In this document: positions 20,703 to 32,402 of the stretch, one piece after another | Numbering within the stretch: position 1 is the stretch's first letter | Layout of the letters: every line of letters starts with the position of its first letter | Notes under the pieces: model-generated | Seen by the model: the letters and a program-made list of their open reading frames with translations, nothing else | Database searches by the model: none | Told to the model about the DNA's origin: nothing | Source: Ancylostoma caninum | Lineage: Eukaryota > Nematoda > Chromadorea > Rhabditida > Ancylostomatidae | Direction of reading: 5' to 3' | Length of the DNA: 64,000 bases | Assembly: GCA_037903475.1 (NCBI GenBank) | Contig: JBAJFG010000488.1 | Coordinates: 868,001 to 932,000 of the forward strand | Position numbers and translations under genes: made by a program

Positions 20703-21425
20703 GATTCACAGAAAGAAGTTGAGCGGTATGCTTCTGCACTCTCAGCCATGTTGCTATAGCAAGTTGGTATATATGGGTGTACTAAAACTGTATCGATTTG
20801 GTAATCGCCTCGTCTTGCATAGGAAAATAAATTCCCCACTCAACCCCTTCCAAAACTCTTGATTGCACACGGAGAGACCCCGAAGGATTCAGTCACTGAG
20901 CACAACTCTTCCTTGTTTTTCTCGTTGTAGACGAAAAGATTCGCACATGAAACCTTTCGACTCAGAATTGTGCCCTGCAAAAATCATTGTCATTTATGAG
21001 AAGCGCGGCGAAGGTGACCATGACGTTGCACTGGAGGGCACAATTCTGAGTAGAACGGTGTAGGTTTCTTGTGTGTTTGTCCTCTGGATCGTGAGATATA
21101 AGCGATTACAAACAAACACACAAACAGATGAGTTTTACTATGTAGTGATGGGGTAGGGGGCCAAAAATCGATAAAATCGATTTCTCGAAAAACGACAAAA
21201 GACCGTGACATTGCACTGGAGGACACAATTCTGAGTCGAACGGTCAAGGTTTCATGTGTAATTGTCCTCTGGATCGTGAGATATAAGCGATTACAGACAA
21301 ACACACAAACAGATGAGTTTTACTATATAGTGATATAATAAAATTTCACTCATTCAGACGAGATTATCCACTGTCCATTGACACACCCTCATTTTCTGTC
21401 AATGTGTTATTCTTCTTGTTTCTAG
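20703..21425. repeat. Tandem pair of about 185-bp repeat units
   Basis: Two units, at about 21,009-21,150 and 21,199-21,335, share TTGCACTGGAG, CACAATTCTGAGT, CTCTGGATCGTGAGATATAA and a CA-rich end followed by AGATGAGTTTTACTAT. Each ends like the 3' part of a non-coding retroelement. The rest of the interval shows no exon. Confidence 0.55.
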
Positions 21426-21552
21426 CGAAACTTGGCGCTACAACATGAATGATTGCAGAGGTCGAGAATTTAAAGAGGCTCGGAAACAAACGGTTCCACC
21501 CACGGGCGATCCGCAAGGCAAGAACCCGAATGAAAAGTCGAAGGTCGAGTGA
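21426..21552 (+). CDS. Orphan terminal exon with 3'UTR
   Basis: After the acceptor TTGTTTCTAG (ending 21425) an open frame needing two bases from a preceding exon encodes ETWRYNMNDCRGREFKEARK and a polar, proline- and lysine-rich tail ending NPNEKSKVE, with TGA at 21550-21552. A candidate 3'UTR follows with AATAAA at 21739-21744. The upstream exon is unknown. Joining to the small membrane protein at 19,083 does not work in phase with any donor I can see. Part of this 3'UTR is duplicated at 24,612-24,845, where the polyadenylation signal is changed to AATGAA. Confidence 0.4.
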
Positions 21553-21566
21553 TAGCCGTCTTGAAG

Positions 21567-21800
21567 CAGGACGTTTCTCTGAAACTCAACATCCACCAAA
21601 AACTTTCAAGCAGTGGTCCATTTTATGTCGAGTGGAAAGCTTTCCAACGTATCGTTCGCATCAACAATCATTATTCATTGTTAAATACTAGGATATCTTC
21701 TATTAATATTGTCCGCATTTCTAATACTTTGATTTTGAAATAAATATCCACAATATTTCATCGTGTAACAACAATGTTTCAAACAAAACAGCGGAAGGGT
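21567..21800 (+). repeat. Direct repeat, copy 1 (3'UTR segment)
   Basis: About 235 bp beginning TTTCTCTGAAACTCAACATCC and ending GTTTCAAACA match 24,612-24,845 in the same orientation with scattered differences. The two copies bracket mariner copy 2 and the inverted RTE fragment. Confidence 0.8.
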
Positions 21801-21913
21801 TGGGAGCTATTGCTGTATTTTGGCTTCAATAATAAGGTCAACTAACTCGTTGTGGTCCTCCCAACTGCATCCCCATATTAGTTTGGTCGCTACACAGCAT
21901 CATACGGAAGGTA

Positions 21914-23174
21914 TTAGGTTGGTGCAAAAATCATGCGTGTCTTTCGCTGCTTCATCTTCGGTGCAGAAAACTTCCGGTGTTTCTCATCATCGGTATGAGA
22001 CGTTGCACATGGTTTTGTAATAAATTTCATGGCCTTTTCAAATATTCTATGCATTTATAGCGAAGTTTATGTTTTTGGTGAATTTTTAGTTGTGGAACGA
22101 AAGGCGCCAAAACAAGTTTTCTTTGCCAAACTCACCTCAGCGAGCTGATACTCGACGGCATCGCAGCAGGAATCGCTCGGAATACCACCATAGTTTTGGC
22201 GAAGGGAGTGTGAGCGAATGCATTCCGCCGAGCTGCTCCCGGATTTTTCGGCTTGGTGTGCCTTGCTTCGAAAGTAAGGAATGTCGCATAGATCTTCCTG
22301 GGGTTTGCGACCTCCAGTTGATGGCAATAAATGAAGAGCACCCATCCAAAACAACATATTTGGTTTCGCAGAACATTGCCGGTAATTGTTGTCAGACCAT
22401 CCCTCGCTTCAATAAAAATGGGAGAAAAAAGCGTCACGGCGACTTTATGGTGACCTGCTGCAAAAATTGCTCACTGCAGCTCATTCGCCCTTCCTAATCT
22501 GGTAAGTGATCTCAAGACGTAAATGCAATAAATTAGAAACTTCACTGTGTGACCCCAGCGTTGCTCAGTAATATGGATTCTTCACTCCTTCACGGTACCG
22601 TCCAAGCACACCCTGCACAACAGATTCTTCACAGGTTCGAGCAACTGAGCTAGGAAGCTCGGACTCCTACATCATAATCAGTAGGCTTCCCGCTCACCGA
22701 CTACCACTTCCCTGAGAATGTGGACGACTTCTTCCGGGAGAATTTTCTCGAAGACTAAAGTGGTACCAAAACTGCCCTCCGGAAGTTCGTCGATTCTAAA
22801 AGGTCCTGTCAGAACTGCACCGTGTTCTGAGAACATCTATCTTATTGCTAAAGATTTAAGATCTAAGCTCGGACTCCTACATCATAATCAGTAGGCTTCC
22901 CGCTCACCGACTACCACTTCCCTGAGAATGTGGACGACTTCTTCCGGGAGAATTTTCTCGAAGACTAAAGTGGTACCAAAACTGCCCTCCGGAAGTTCGT
23001 CGATTCTAAAAGGTCCTGTCAGAACTGCACCGTGTTCTGAGAACATCTATCTTATTGCTAAAGATTTGCGGATTACAATAGTTCTAAGCCTCTAGAAAAA
23101 GATCGATGATGAAAGGAGTTATGAGGTTCGGAATCAAAGGCATGAAAACGCGCATTATTTTTGCATCAACCTAA
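21914..23174 (+). mobile_element. mariner element copy 2, internally deleted, with tandem duplication
   Basis: TA-flanked (21912-21913, 23175-23176), with the same TTAGGTTGGTGCAAAA termini as copy 1. The plus-strand frame 22090-22497 shows the N-terminal half of a mariner transposase with stops removed (FGEGSVSE, LMAINEEHPSKTTYLVSQ) joined directly to the WW.AA segment. The first part of the catalytic core is therefore deleted exactly as in copy 1. The 212-bp excess over copy 1 is a tandem duplication at 22,655-23,067. Confidence 0.9.
22655..23067 (+). repeat. 210-bp tandem duplication inside mariner copy 2
   Basis: The unit starting AAGCTCGGACTCCTACATCA at 22655 recurs at 22865 and is identical over the compared length. 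A 7-8 base junction (AAGATCT) joins the units. It is absent from copies 1 and 3, so it arose after this copy inserted. Confidence 0.9.
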
Positions 23175-23179
23175 TATGT

Positions 23180-24614
23180 CTATAATAAACTGGATCTGCG
23201 GTTGCTCTCGTGCTGTCGTCATTTCGGCGCATGACGTGTCCTACCCATTTGTGTTCCGCGGATGCCATGCATTTTGACGGATCCCTTATCTTTGACTCTT
23301 TCCTCAAATCGTTGCAACTGAGGCCTTGTTTCCATTGCTTCCATCTATTAGTTCCTAGAAGACATCTCTTCAATGCTCCGTGTGTTGTTCTCATAGCAGT
23401 GAAGATGCTCTTGTTGTCGGTCCATGTTTCAGTAGCGTAGCACAGAACCAGGAGTACCGTGAAGTCAAGCAGGTGAGCCCGTCGACTCGCGTCTTTGATC
23501 TGATCTGTGATCTCTCGGATTTTGCTCATGACAGCCCATGCTAATTTTCTTCGTCGTCCAATTTCGCCTGTCAGGTCATTCATCATATTTATTTCTCGTC
23601 CCAAGTAAACGTAGCTGTCAACTTTCTGTGAGGGAATTCCATCGATTTGTTCTGTCCCACAGTCGCACTACTGGTTGGTCATCACCTGTGTCTTCTTCAT
23701 GTTGATTTCCAGCCTGATAGTCTCGCCCACTTCATTCAGCTCGTTCATCAACTGGTTCATCTCTGCCGTGTTGTTGCTGATGAGGACGACGTTGTCCGCG
23801 AACCTGAGATTCGTCAGCGTCTTTCCGTCAATCATGAGACCTTTGTCCTCCCAGTTCAGTCGAGACATGGCGTATTGGAGCGCAGACGTGAACAACTTTG
23901 GACAGATTGTATCGCCTTGTCGTACGCCTTTTTCGATCTTTTTCGATCGAAAGACAGCTTTCCGTCAAGCAGTTGGATAGTATGGTACCTACGTTGCACT
24001 GCTCTAGAATGTTCACATAGGTAGGGTCCACGCCAGCCTGTAGAGCGCGTTGAGGACAGCATTTGTTTCAACGGAGTCGAAGACCTTTTTATAGTCGCCA
24101 ATGTAAGGACCAAATCCATCATGTACTCTCTACAGCGCTCGATCAGAAAAGCCACGACATTCGCTACAGAGAGAAAGTCGGCCCAAAATCGGACATGCTC
24201 TCCCACGGCGCCCAGAGAAGCCCCTGCTGAGGACGGAAGAGGACCAGGACGGGGCCCCACTGGAAATCCCGAAAAACGATTTGGACAATGCTTGGATATC
24301 TGCACGTACAATTGCCGGTCAGCCACATCAGAAGCAAACTTGAAAACTCTTCTCCATCTGGCTAAGAAGATCAGATATGATGTCGTGTGTCTGCAGGAGA
24401 CGAAAATGAAAGCACCGTATGCAAGAAGGATTCTTCCGCACGAAATTCTAACTCCACGTATTACTGTGTTACGACTCCGAACGGAAAGGTAAGCTACCAT
24501 CACACCATCACCATCGTGAACTGCTACGCTCCCAATTCTGTTGCCAGTGAAGAGGACAAAGACAACTTCTACTCTGAGCTTGAGGCAGTAATTAGGAAGG
24601 GAAAGTCCTCCTAG
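23180..24614. pseudogene. RTE-like retrotransposon fragment with inverted 5' part
   Basis: On the minus strand, 24,180-23,180 is reverse transcriptase: CREYMMDLVLT, DYKKVFDSVE (motif A), KGVRQGDTICPKLFTSALQ (motif B), LRFADNVVLIS (motif C, FADN for FADD), then VDSYVYLGREINMMNDL and a C-terminal HKWVGHVMRRND. A stop lies at 23,668-23,670. On the plus strand, 24,190-24,614 is the endonuclease N-terminal half (CTYNCRSATSEANLKTLL, VVCLQETKM, IVNCYAPNS). The two halves point toward each other's back, and the middle of the element is missing. The 3' end is truncated beside mariner copy 2. This is a different RTE family from the 10,798 element. Confidence 0.85.
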
Positions 24615-24845
24615 CAGGAGGTTTTTCTGAAACTCAACATCCACCAAAAAGTTTCAAGCAGTGGTCCATTTTATGTTAAATGGAAAGCTTCACAACGTAT
24701 CGTTTGCATCACCAATCATTATTCTTTGTTAAATACTAGTATATCTTCAATTATTATAATATTGTCCGCATTTCCACTTTGATTTTGAAATGAATATTCA
24801 CAATATTTCATCGTGTAACAACAATGTTTCAAACATAACAGTTGC
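24612..24845 (+). repeat. Direct repeat, copy 2
   Basis: Second copy of the 21,567-21,800 segment; the AATAAA of copy 1 reads AATGAA here. It begins exactly where the endonuclease similarity stops. Confidence 0.8.
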
Positions 24846-25625
24846 ATCAGCCCAGTTATGTAAGAATATGGTGGGACTTTTTCTCTTCTCTCGAATGCTG
24901 CTTTAATATTCTAGGTAGCTCTTTCCTGAGAGCTTCCATTTCATTGACGAGTGAAACCGCGACGAGATGTTTACACTGCAGCTGAAGCAAAAGAAAATCA
25001 AACAAAATAGTCCGAATTTCGTAATTAGCGCTTGAATGTCGAGTTCACCGCCTCTGTTGTGAAACAGGCATATTTGCGCATCAAAATACGTGAACCCTCT
25101 TTACGACAGGCAAGTACGCCGAGAACAACGATCCCTCCCTTCAGAATTCTCCGTAGTTTTCCGTTTTCTGGACCAAGAACCCGTAAAACGTAAGCGTAAA
25201 ACGGAAGGCCAAAATGGGCGGACAAAGGAAAGCGTAAAACGGAGAACGGAAAATTCCGCACACCCCTGGTTGAGAGCAGTCGTGGAACCCGAACCGGGTC
25301 TAACCATTTGGACGTTGAGGGCAGGGATGGGAGCTCACTATACTACAGCTTCCAAACGTTGACTTTAATCGCACAGCAAGAAAGGAGCGGAAGTGAACAC
25401 CCCACGATCTGACTGACGGCCAGCGTCTCACCCGCTGTGACATCTTTTCTAAGTTAATTTTCGGCCCCAAAACTACCAATTTCTCGACAGTATAATAGCT
25501 TGGTTCCTGTACAATAAAGGAAGCGTGATTTTGTATCGGTAGACACGTCCTTTTTCTTTTTTCTCATCTCGAACTTTTTCTAAATCAAATCTTCACACTA
25601 GGGGGGGGGGGGGTTGTGTCAGGAA
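24846..25625. other. No gene seen
   Basis: Contains CGTAAAACG-type short repeats at 25,180-25,265 and a run of G at 25,602-25,613 next to the palindrome. No exon was recognised. Confidence 0.5.
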
Positions 25626-27028
25626 CTACGGTTGTCTCCGTGGCAATTAGCAAAAGGACGGTCCGGGACCGACCCGGACCGTCCCTCGCCGACCCTCTAA
25701 TGAGGTCATTGTTTAATTGTCTAAATGACCTTTTTCAACAAGCTGCTGATATGATATTCACCACCTATGGGCCATAGCCTGCAACTATCTAGTGAAATCT
25801 GTAGTTTTCAACAAAACTGAAAAATCACAAAATTTTCAAAATTTTGCATCCTCCTGATTTCCACACTTGCTTGGGCCGAGAGGAGCTTCTGTTTCGCGTC
25901 GTTTCAAGGTCGACTAGAATAAGGAAATGTAGCACAGTATCCTTGAAAAATATGAAACTTCCATCGATGTTTGAAAGCGGGAAAAACCTGTCACAGTTTG
26001 AAACAAAATTTTGTACATTTTTCACAAATCGCTTCGCTAACACTTTTTTCATGGTAAACAACACTACTCTTATTCTAGATGTAGTTTTCCGAGCCAAAGT
26101 ACGAGATCCCGCAAAATTTATGCAATTATTTTGTGTTTCACGCTAGTTTTAATGCTTAATTTTTTTTTTCATCCAAAACCATTCGTAGGATGTGTGCTGT
26201 GTCCACCTTAGTAACAGACGGGTGAATATAGGAAAACCTCTCACTGAACCTCCTTGGTACTTGGTGGAACCGAGCCCTCTAGCCTGAGGGTGTGCGAAAA
26301 GACGTGAGAACAGAGTTATTTATTTATTTATTTATTTATGTAGTTCTCACGTCTTTTCGCACACCCTCAGGCTAGAGGGCTCGGTTCCACCAAGTACCAA
26401 GGAGGTTCAGTGAGAGGTTTTCCTATATTCACCCGTCTGTTACTAAGGTGGACACAGCACACATCCTACGAATGGTTTTGGATGAAAAAAAAAATTAAGC
26501 ATTAAAACTAGCGTGAAACACAAAATAATTGCATAAATTTTGCGGGATCTCGTACTTTGGCTCGGAAAACTACATCTAGAATAAGAGTAGTGTTGTTTAC
26601 CATGAAAAAAGTGTTAGCGAAGCGATTTGTGAAAAATGTACAAAATTTTGTTTCAAACTGTGACAGGTTTTTCCCGCTTTCAAACATCGATGGAAGTTTC
26701 ATATTTTTCAAGGATACTGTGCTACATTTCCTTATTCTAGTCGACCTTGAAACGACGCGAAACAGAAGCTCCTCTCGGCCCAAGCAAGTGTGGAAATCAG
26801 GAGGATGCAAAATTTTGAAAATTTTGTGATTTTTCAGTTTTGTTGAAAACTACAGATTTCACTAGATAGTTGCAGGCTATGGCCCATAGGTGGTGAATAT
26901 CATATCAGCAGCTTGTTGAAAAAGGTCATTTAGACAATTAAACAATGACCTCATTAGAGGGTCGGCGAGGGACGGTCCGGGTCGGTCCCGGACCGTCCTT
27001 TTGCTAATTGCCACGGAGACAACCGTAG
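25626..27028. repeat. 686-bp inverted repeat with identical-looking arms
   Basis: Arms 25626-26311 and 26343-27028 are reverse complements (x pairs with 52654-x), separated by 31 bp of mostly ATTT repeats. All stretches I compared are identical, including the 90- and 100-codon open frames that appear once in each arm on opposite strands. Pairing stops abruptly at both outer ends. There is no convincing target-site duplication. Sub-hairpins such as GGACGGTCCGGG/CCCGGACCGTCC lie near each outer end. It could be a long-TIR foldback element, a recent inverted duplication, or an assembly artefact. The mirrored ORFs are not considered genes. Confidence 0.95.
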
Positions 27029-27039
27029 GTGGTGTCGTA

Positions 27040-27530
27040 AAGTGTGATCCACAGCAGCTTTCTCCAATCTAGTCAAACATTGACAACAGTCCTAATATTG
27101 TAATTTCGAGTTGATGTTTGCAAACTTGATGTAGTCGGCAGCGGTGAACAGAGGTTGGTTTTCCCCTGCTTCAGAAGAACGTTGAACCTCGCATTCCAAA
27201 ATCCACCCGGCAAAACTGATGCAGTAAGGCATCAAGGCTCGCACTCACTGATATTATTCCTCAGACCGTTACCCTACTGCAGGTCTTTTTTCCAAGCTCC
27301 AGATGCAACCCTGCAATAGTAGCAGATTGCTGATCTGGAGCATGCTGAAATCGCCTTCAAAAAGATTGCGAGTCCTTGTGATCTCAGTTCTTGTTGTAGA
27401 GGGATGCAATCCTCGCGGAAGTGTCGGTAAGGATCTATCGAAGTGAACATTGCTAAAACTGATGAAAAACATTATGTTTGAGCCGAGTTGCAACACTTTG
27501 AACTAGTGTGTCCATTTCGGCAATTAATTT
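27040..27530 (+). repeat. Dispersed repeat, copy 1
   Basis: Collinear with 48,195-48,715: shared blocks include TTGACAACAG...GTTGATGT, CACCCGGCAAAA, GCTGATCTGGAGCATGC, TGAAATCGCCTTC and CGGCAATTAATTT. No ORF is shared between the copies. Confidence 0.6.
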
Positions 27531-27580
27531 TGTCCAGCCACTGACACGTGTACGGATCACAAAAGAGACGGAGTTTCGTC

Positions 27581-27800
27581 TCACATCCCAGCACGTATCA
27601 GCAAAAGATCTTTTCTTGTGAGGACCTTCCATAAGCTAAGGCGTTCGCAACACAGCCGATTTTGTTGCTCACCATCGCACGAGATGCGCGTTTTCGGGCG
27701 CACGGGTCCCATGAACGACCGGTCGGGCTTGTCATCCCACGTGGTAGTAATTTCTTCATTTCCATACAGAACGCTACCTTCTTTCATAAGAATTGTCCCT
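27581..27800 (-). CDS. Possible orphan exon, unknown protein
   Basis: The minus strand is open for about 70 codons with protein-like composition: MKEGSVLYGNEEITTTWDDK, then DRSFMGPVRPKTRISCDGEQ, then NRLCCERLSLWK followed by a GTCCTC donor-like site at about 27,624. No acceptor, neighbouring exon or family is recognised. It may be a pseudogene fragment or chance ORF. Confidence 0.2.
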
Positions 27801-27869
27801 TCATTTGTAAAGCTTTCCTAAATTCTTTTCATGGCTCTTGTCCTTTGCTCGAGAATTCGTTGAAGTAAA

Positions 27870-30800
27870 TAAGCAAAAATTACTGATATGATGGAAAGAA
27901 ACCAAAAAGGGAACAAAAATCATGCAAAGGCTCCGTTTCGTTGCTTCGTTTGGACGGAGAAAGAGGAAGAGTAAACAGCCTCCACCGGAACTCCTCAAGG
28001 AGAGGGGGGGGGGGGTAGATTGTTCACTGGTGAAGGAAACTAAATTGTAATCTCAGTGTGCTGGGTGGAGTAGATGGGCGTCCATGATGTCGCAGTCGTC
28101 AAAATCTTGAAACATTGAGTAGTAAAAACAAATCTTGAAACACTGAGTAGTAAAAACAAAGTCAATTGTTCTTTTAGTTGTCTCAGTTACCTCATGAAAA
28201 AGTCATAGAAAAGATCAGTTTCCTTCACAGCGTGCATTTGTTAATAGGTTACTGCAGTAAAATATGCTAATTATGAACGTCTGACAAGGACATAACATTA
28301 AATAGAGCGTACTTGATCGGCTTTGTCGTGAATGTGTCAATAATATCTTATCTAAAGCAGCTAGATAGCCATAACAACCATCTCTTGACATCGTGAGCAC
28401 CACATTTTTACATGCATCACATGCATTTCTCTGTGGTGGGGTGTTTAAATGGTTAGCGATGTATACAATACTACCGTACTAGGGTTGCTGTCTAATAAAA
28501 ATGCTAGAAAAGGCTCGAAACTGCTACAATTGATCTAAAAAAGTTACAAGTATGCAGTGTACCAAGTCACTTCTCTCAGTCCACATACGTAATACATAAC
28601 AGGAAGTGTAAATAGGAAGTGTAAATATTGACCGTCTCTTGCTGATATGGAACAGTTTGATTCGGAAATCCGATAAGAGGTCAGCTACACACATACAGAC
28701 GCACAAACAAGCGATCCAAGGCTGTCCAACCAAAAAGTTAGTGGTACACGTAATTTTTTTTCACAATTTTTTGAGAACATCGAATAGTTAGTTGGGTTGA
28801 TCGGTTGATCCGTCCATGAGATACCATTATAAGCGCGTCACTCGTGCAGCGACCAAACGCCTACAGGTTACTGATCGGTCACACGCGGCAACAGATGTGT
28901 ACACATTACTTCTCGCTCCGTTACTTTTTGAAGAGGCATATGTAACTTCGGTGGGAAACCTAGTCCCCATTTGCTGTCTGTTCCTGTCTTTTTTGCCATT
29001 GCTCTTCCAATCCCAGGAATTTTCGCTATATTTACATTCCTGTGTGAAGGAGAAGTCCCCGGCCGTTGTTAATTATGCTTCATGACAACGGCTTTTCTGA
29101 ACAACCACATTTTTTTAATAGGTGGTCAAATGAGTCTCGTGTTTTGAGAGTTTGTTCATATCCCTTCCTTTTTATTGTGACGGGCTATGCGTTTATACTC
29201 ATCCAAGAGCGATTTTCTTCTACACGTATATCTTCAACTTTTCAGTGGATAACTTGATTTTACCTAGCTTCCTGTCATTAGAAATGAAAGTACAAGTCGC
29301 AAAAATGTTCACATGTGTTATTTTTTTTTCCTTTTAGTCAGAAAGCGAGTGACGCAGCTCAAAAATTTTGCGCCCTGTACAGAGAGTACACTCGCTATGG
29401 CTGACAACGTAATTCGAGCTCAGATTGCCTCCAGATAATCCTGAAAAAACCGGGGGGGGGGTGGGGGTGGGGAGGCGAGGAGCCTTAACAGCAGGGTTGG
29501 TAGTAATTTGGCCGAATTTGTCATCTTCATCTGAGGTCTAAGTCCCAATTAAGTGCCAATTAACTGCCAATCATGATTTTCAGAAATGTGCTGCTTTCGT
29601 GGTATAACCAGTAATCAAGCTTGCATTGAAAATAGCTTCTAAGTTGAAGCGAATGACACACGAACCGACACACGAATCTCACCGACATCTCGGGCCTGAA
29701 ATCGCATAACGCTGACCTAGCGCTAAGCCCGAGTTCGTCAATAATTGGTCAGCGTGCGTGAAAGAGCGCGTAACAAAGCGAGACGCAGTCACCTTGCGAA
29801 ATCGACAGCACATTACAGGGGTACACTTTGCGGTCGATTTCGCCGACAAAGCAGCGCTCTGAGCGCACATGTCCACATCCTGCCCTTCACTCATGGGGAG
29901 GTACAGGAAATACGAATAAGATCGTTAGCGACCCTACATTCTTGACAGGAACCCATTAATCACACACAGGTTGTTGGCAATGGCCAGTTGTCAAGAAGCT
30001 TCTTCATCGCGGAATCAGTCGATGGTTCGACTCCGCTGCAATGCACAAATGATTTTTCATGTGCTCTCTGCATAGAAATCTGCTTCATTCAATTCGGCTA
30101 GTTTCCAGCTAGCTGCTTCAACCATCAAGCTAGAGGATTCTTCACCCCATGTATCGGAGCCTACCTGCTGTGGGCGAGTAGATCATTCCTCAGTCGTATC
30201 CAACGTCCGTATGGATTTCCGAGCCCTCTCTTCTTTTAAAACTTCAATAATTGAAATAAAAAACATTCGAACTTATTTGGCAATCAGACAGTTTCGTATT
30301 GAAAATATCACGGTTGCTCGTTGTTGTTTTTCTCAGTACCTCTTTCTAAGGTTCCTCTATCTGGTATGGAAAAGGATTTTTGGTGAAGTGAAAGGTGGTG
30401 AATTGCGGAAAGGTGCAAGAGGAATAAACGGGGTATTCTAATAGATAAATCTGGCCCGGCCATGATCTGAAAATGGCAAGGCAGTTAAAAAATTAATAAA
30501 ACAAAAGAAAACTTAGAAGAGCCGCCAAACAAGTAGCTCTTTCATCTGCACAGTCATTGATGCAGCTCTAAATGCTCATAGAGAGCAGACGAGCAGGTTA
30601 GTTATTAAAAACGGAACGGGGTTAACGTTGCAAGCATGCCCTCCGAGGAGTATACCTGCACCACCGTATCATGCGTGGCGAAAATACCGTACAATATTTA
30701 TGCAGACTTATTCGTGGCATGGTGTATGAGAATAACACTGATATCAGTTGAGAACGACTATTCCCTATGATTCGAGTGAAGGTTGAAGTTGTTGCGCGCA

Positions 30801-32402
30801 TTACGAGCAGTATATGATAAGCGGCAAGACCAAAGGCACAGATGCATCGTAGTAGGCAATATTGGGAAGTTTGAAGAGGTTTTCTTTGGAACGCTGAGTT
30901 GCAAAGATCATGCGTACACTGTTGCATAATGCATGCTTACTTTGTTAGTTTTGGAAACGACTCTATTTAAATGTACAAGTATCAACAGTCTTATGCGTGC
31001 TCCTCCTCCCCCTCCACGAGGATGGGTAGCCGACTTTTCAAAAATATTAAAAAAATAAGTGTTGTGTAAGTTTATTTTTGATGTCCACTTATATTTTAAT
31101 TATCTGTTCTTATCTTTAGTTGTTTTTTTTGTTTTCTCTCTGGGTCCCCAAAGCGGCGGAGGCTTCACTCTTTCCATACCCTCCCCTCGCACCCTCCCCC
31201 CCCCCTCCCGTCTTTCTGCGAGCGTCACTGCCTTGAACACCTACCAACATATTATGTATTTTGGTCAAAATATAATATAATACAATAAAATATGAGGTCA
31301 AAATAGAGAATGGATTAGCACTGCTGTGCAAAAATGGCGCACCTATTTCCCGACTCTTTTGCATCAACATGCTTATCTACGACAGGTGACGAGCCATGAG
31401 TAGAAACGAGGATGACGTTTCCATCTTGTCTTTTCCGTTTTGATACATGTTGTGCAACTAAAAACTACTGGGTACTCTAGATTGAATCTGATCTGCGTAT
31501 CCTTTATGATTCACGAATCATTACGGTGTCTCTAACACAACCGTATATGGAATTTTTAGAGCTAAATCGTCCTCATCTGTTGTTTGATTTATTCGCTCAC
31601 GACAACTCAGCAGGTTGCCACTTACATAGTCTACTGATGAAGGGTCATTCGAAAACGTTGATTTCCCTCGTCTAGGTGCTTTAAATATGTCGGTCAGCCG
31701 ATAGCAGAAGGTTGAGCAAATAAAACATTACCCAAATAATAATTCTGAATTTTGGGTCCCTATAGTTTTGTAGCAGCCAAAAAACTAAACCATGCACTAA
31801 ATGATGAGAATAAAAGAGTGAAAAAGGATTCCACAGGTCTACAGCTTCTACATTACTAAATGTGCTCGAATATTCGTATGACTAATGACAGTAATCGCAC
31901 ACTCTCTCTCTCTCTCCTGACGCTGACCTCCAGCAGTTTTTCGTAATCAACTGCTTACAACGCTGAACAGTGCAGAACTTATTTCGAGTGCTGGAGTCAT
32001 CATTTCGTCGATTTTCTACTCTTCTTTCCTCTACTGTCCAAAAAACCGCATATTCCTTTGTTGTTGTAATTTTCTAGCATTCAGAACGCCTCTGCACAGG
32101 ACACTGGAGCGTTGCGCATACATTTGCTCAGCTGCTTGCCACCGCTTTAGTTGTTTTGTAGAGAAGCCCAGTGTTGTTCCATATAGAAAATAGGAATCCC
32201 TATGAAATGAACAGCACCTGGCCCCGTGGAGATCATCTATAGCACTGACGTTACATCTGTATTTGCTATCATTGCTCACATTCCTTCCCACGTAAAACCT
32301 GACTGTCTCGCCAACGATGTACTCATTCTTGTCTGCTAATCCTGTCGTCCTTTAGCTCACTATCGCGCTCAGTTTGGTCATCAGCTTTGCAAGGAACCAG
32401 CC
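27870..32402. other. Long intergenic stretch
   Basis: AT-rich, with several G runs (about 28,007 and 29,452), small tandem duplications (28,106-28,165, 30-bp unit twice; 28,603-28,625) and a CT-rich tract at 31,905. ORFs such as 28,816-29,085 and 29,679-29,894 have no splice logic or recognised motif. A GGTTCGACTCC box at 30,021 lacks a tRNA fold. Upstream regulatory sequence of the next gene presumably lies near the right end. Confidence 0.5.

Noticed and set aside
25825..26829. Two identical 90-codon and two identical 100-codon ORFs.
   Set aside because: They are mirror images produced by the palindrome; there is no domain, splice logic or codon bias.
30010..30045. Possible tRNA because of GGTTCGACTCC.
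   Set aside because: The flanking bases do not form a T-arm or acceptor stem and no A box is at the right distance.
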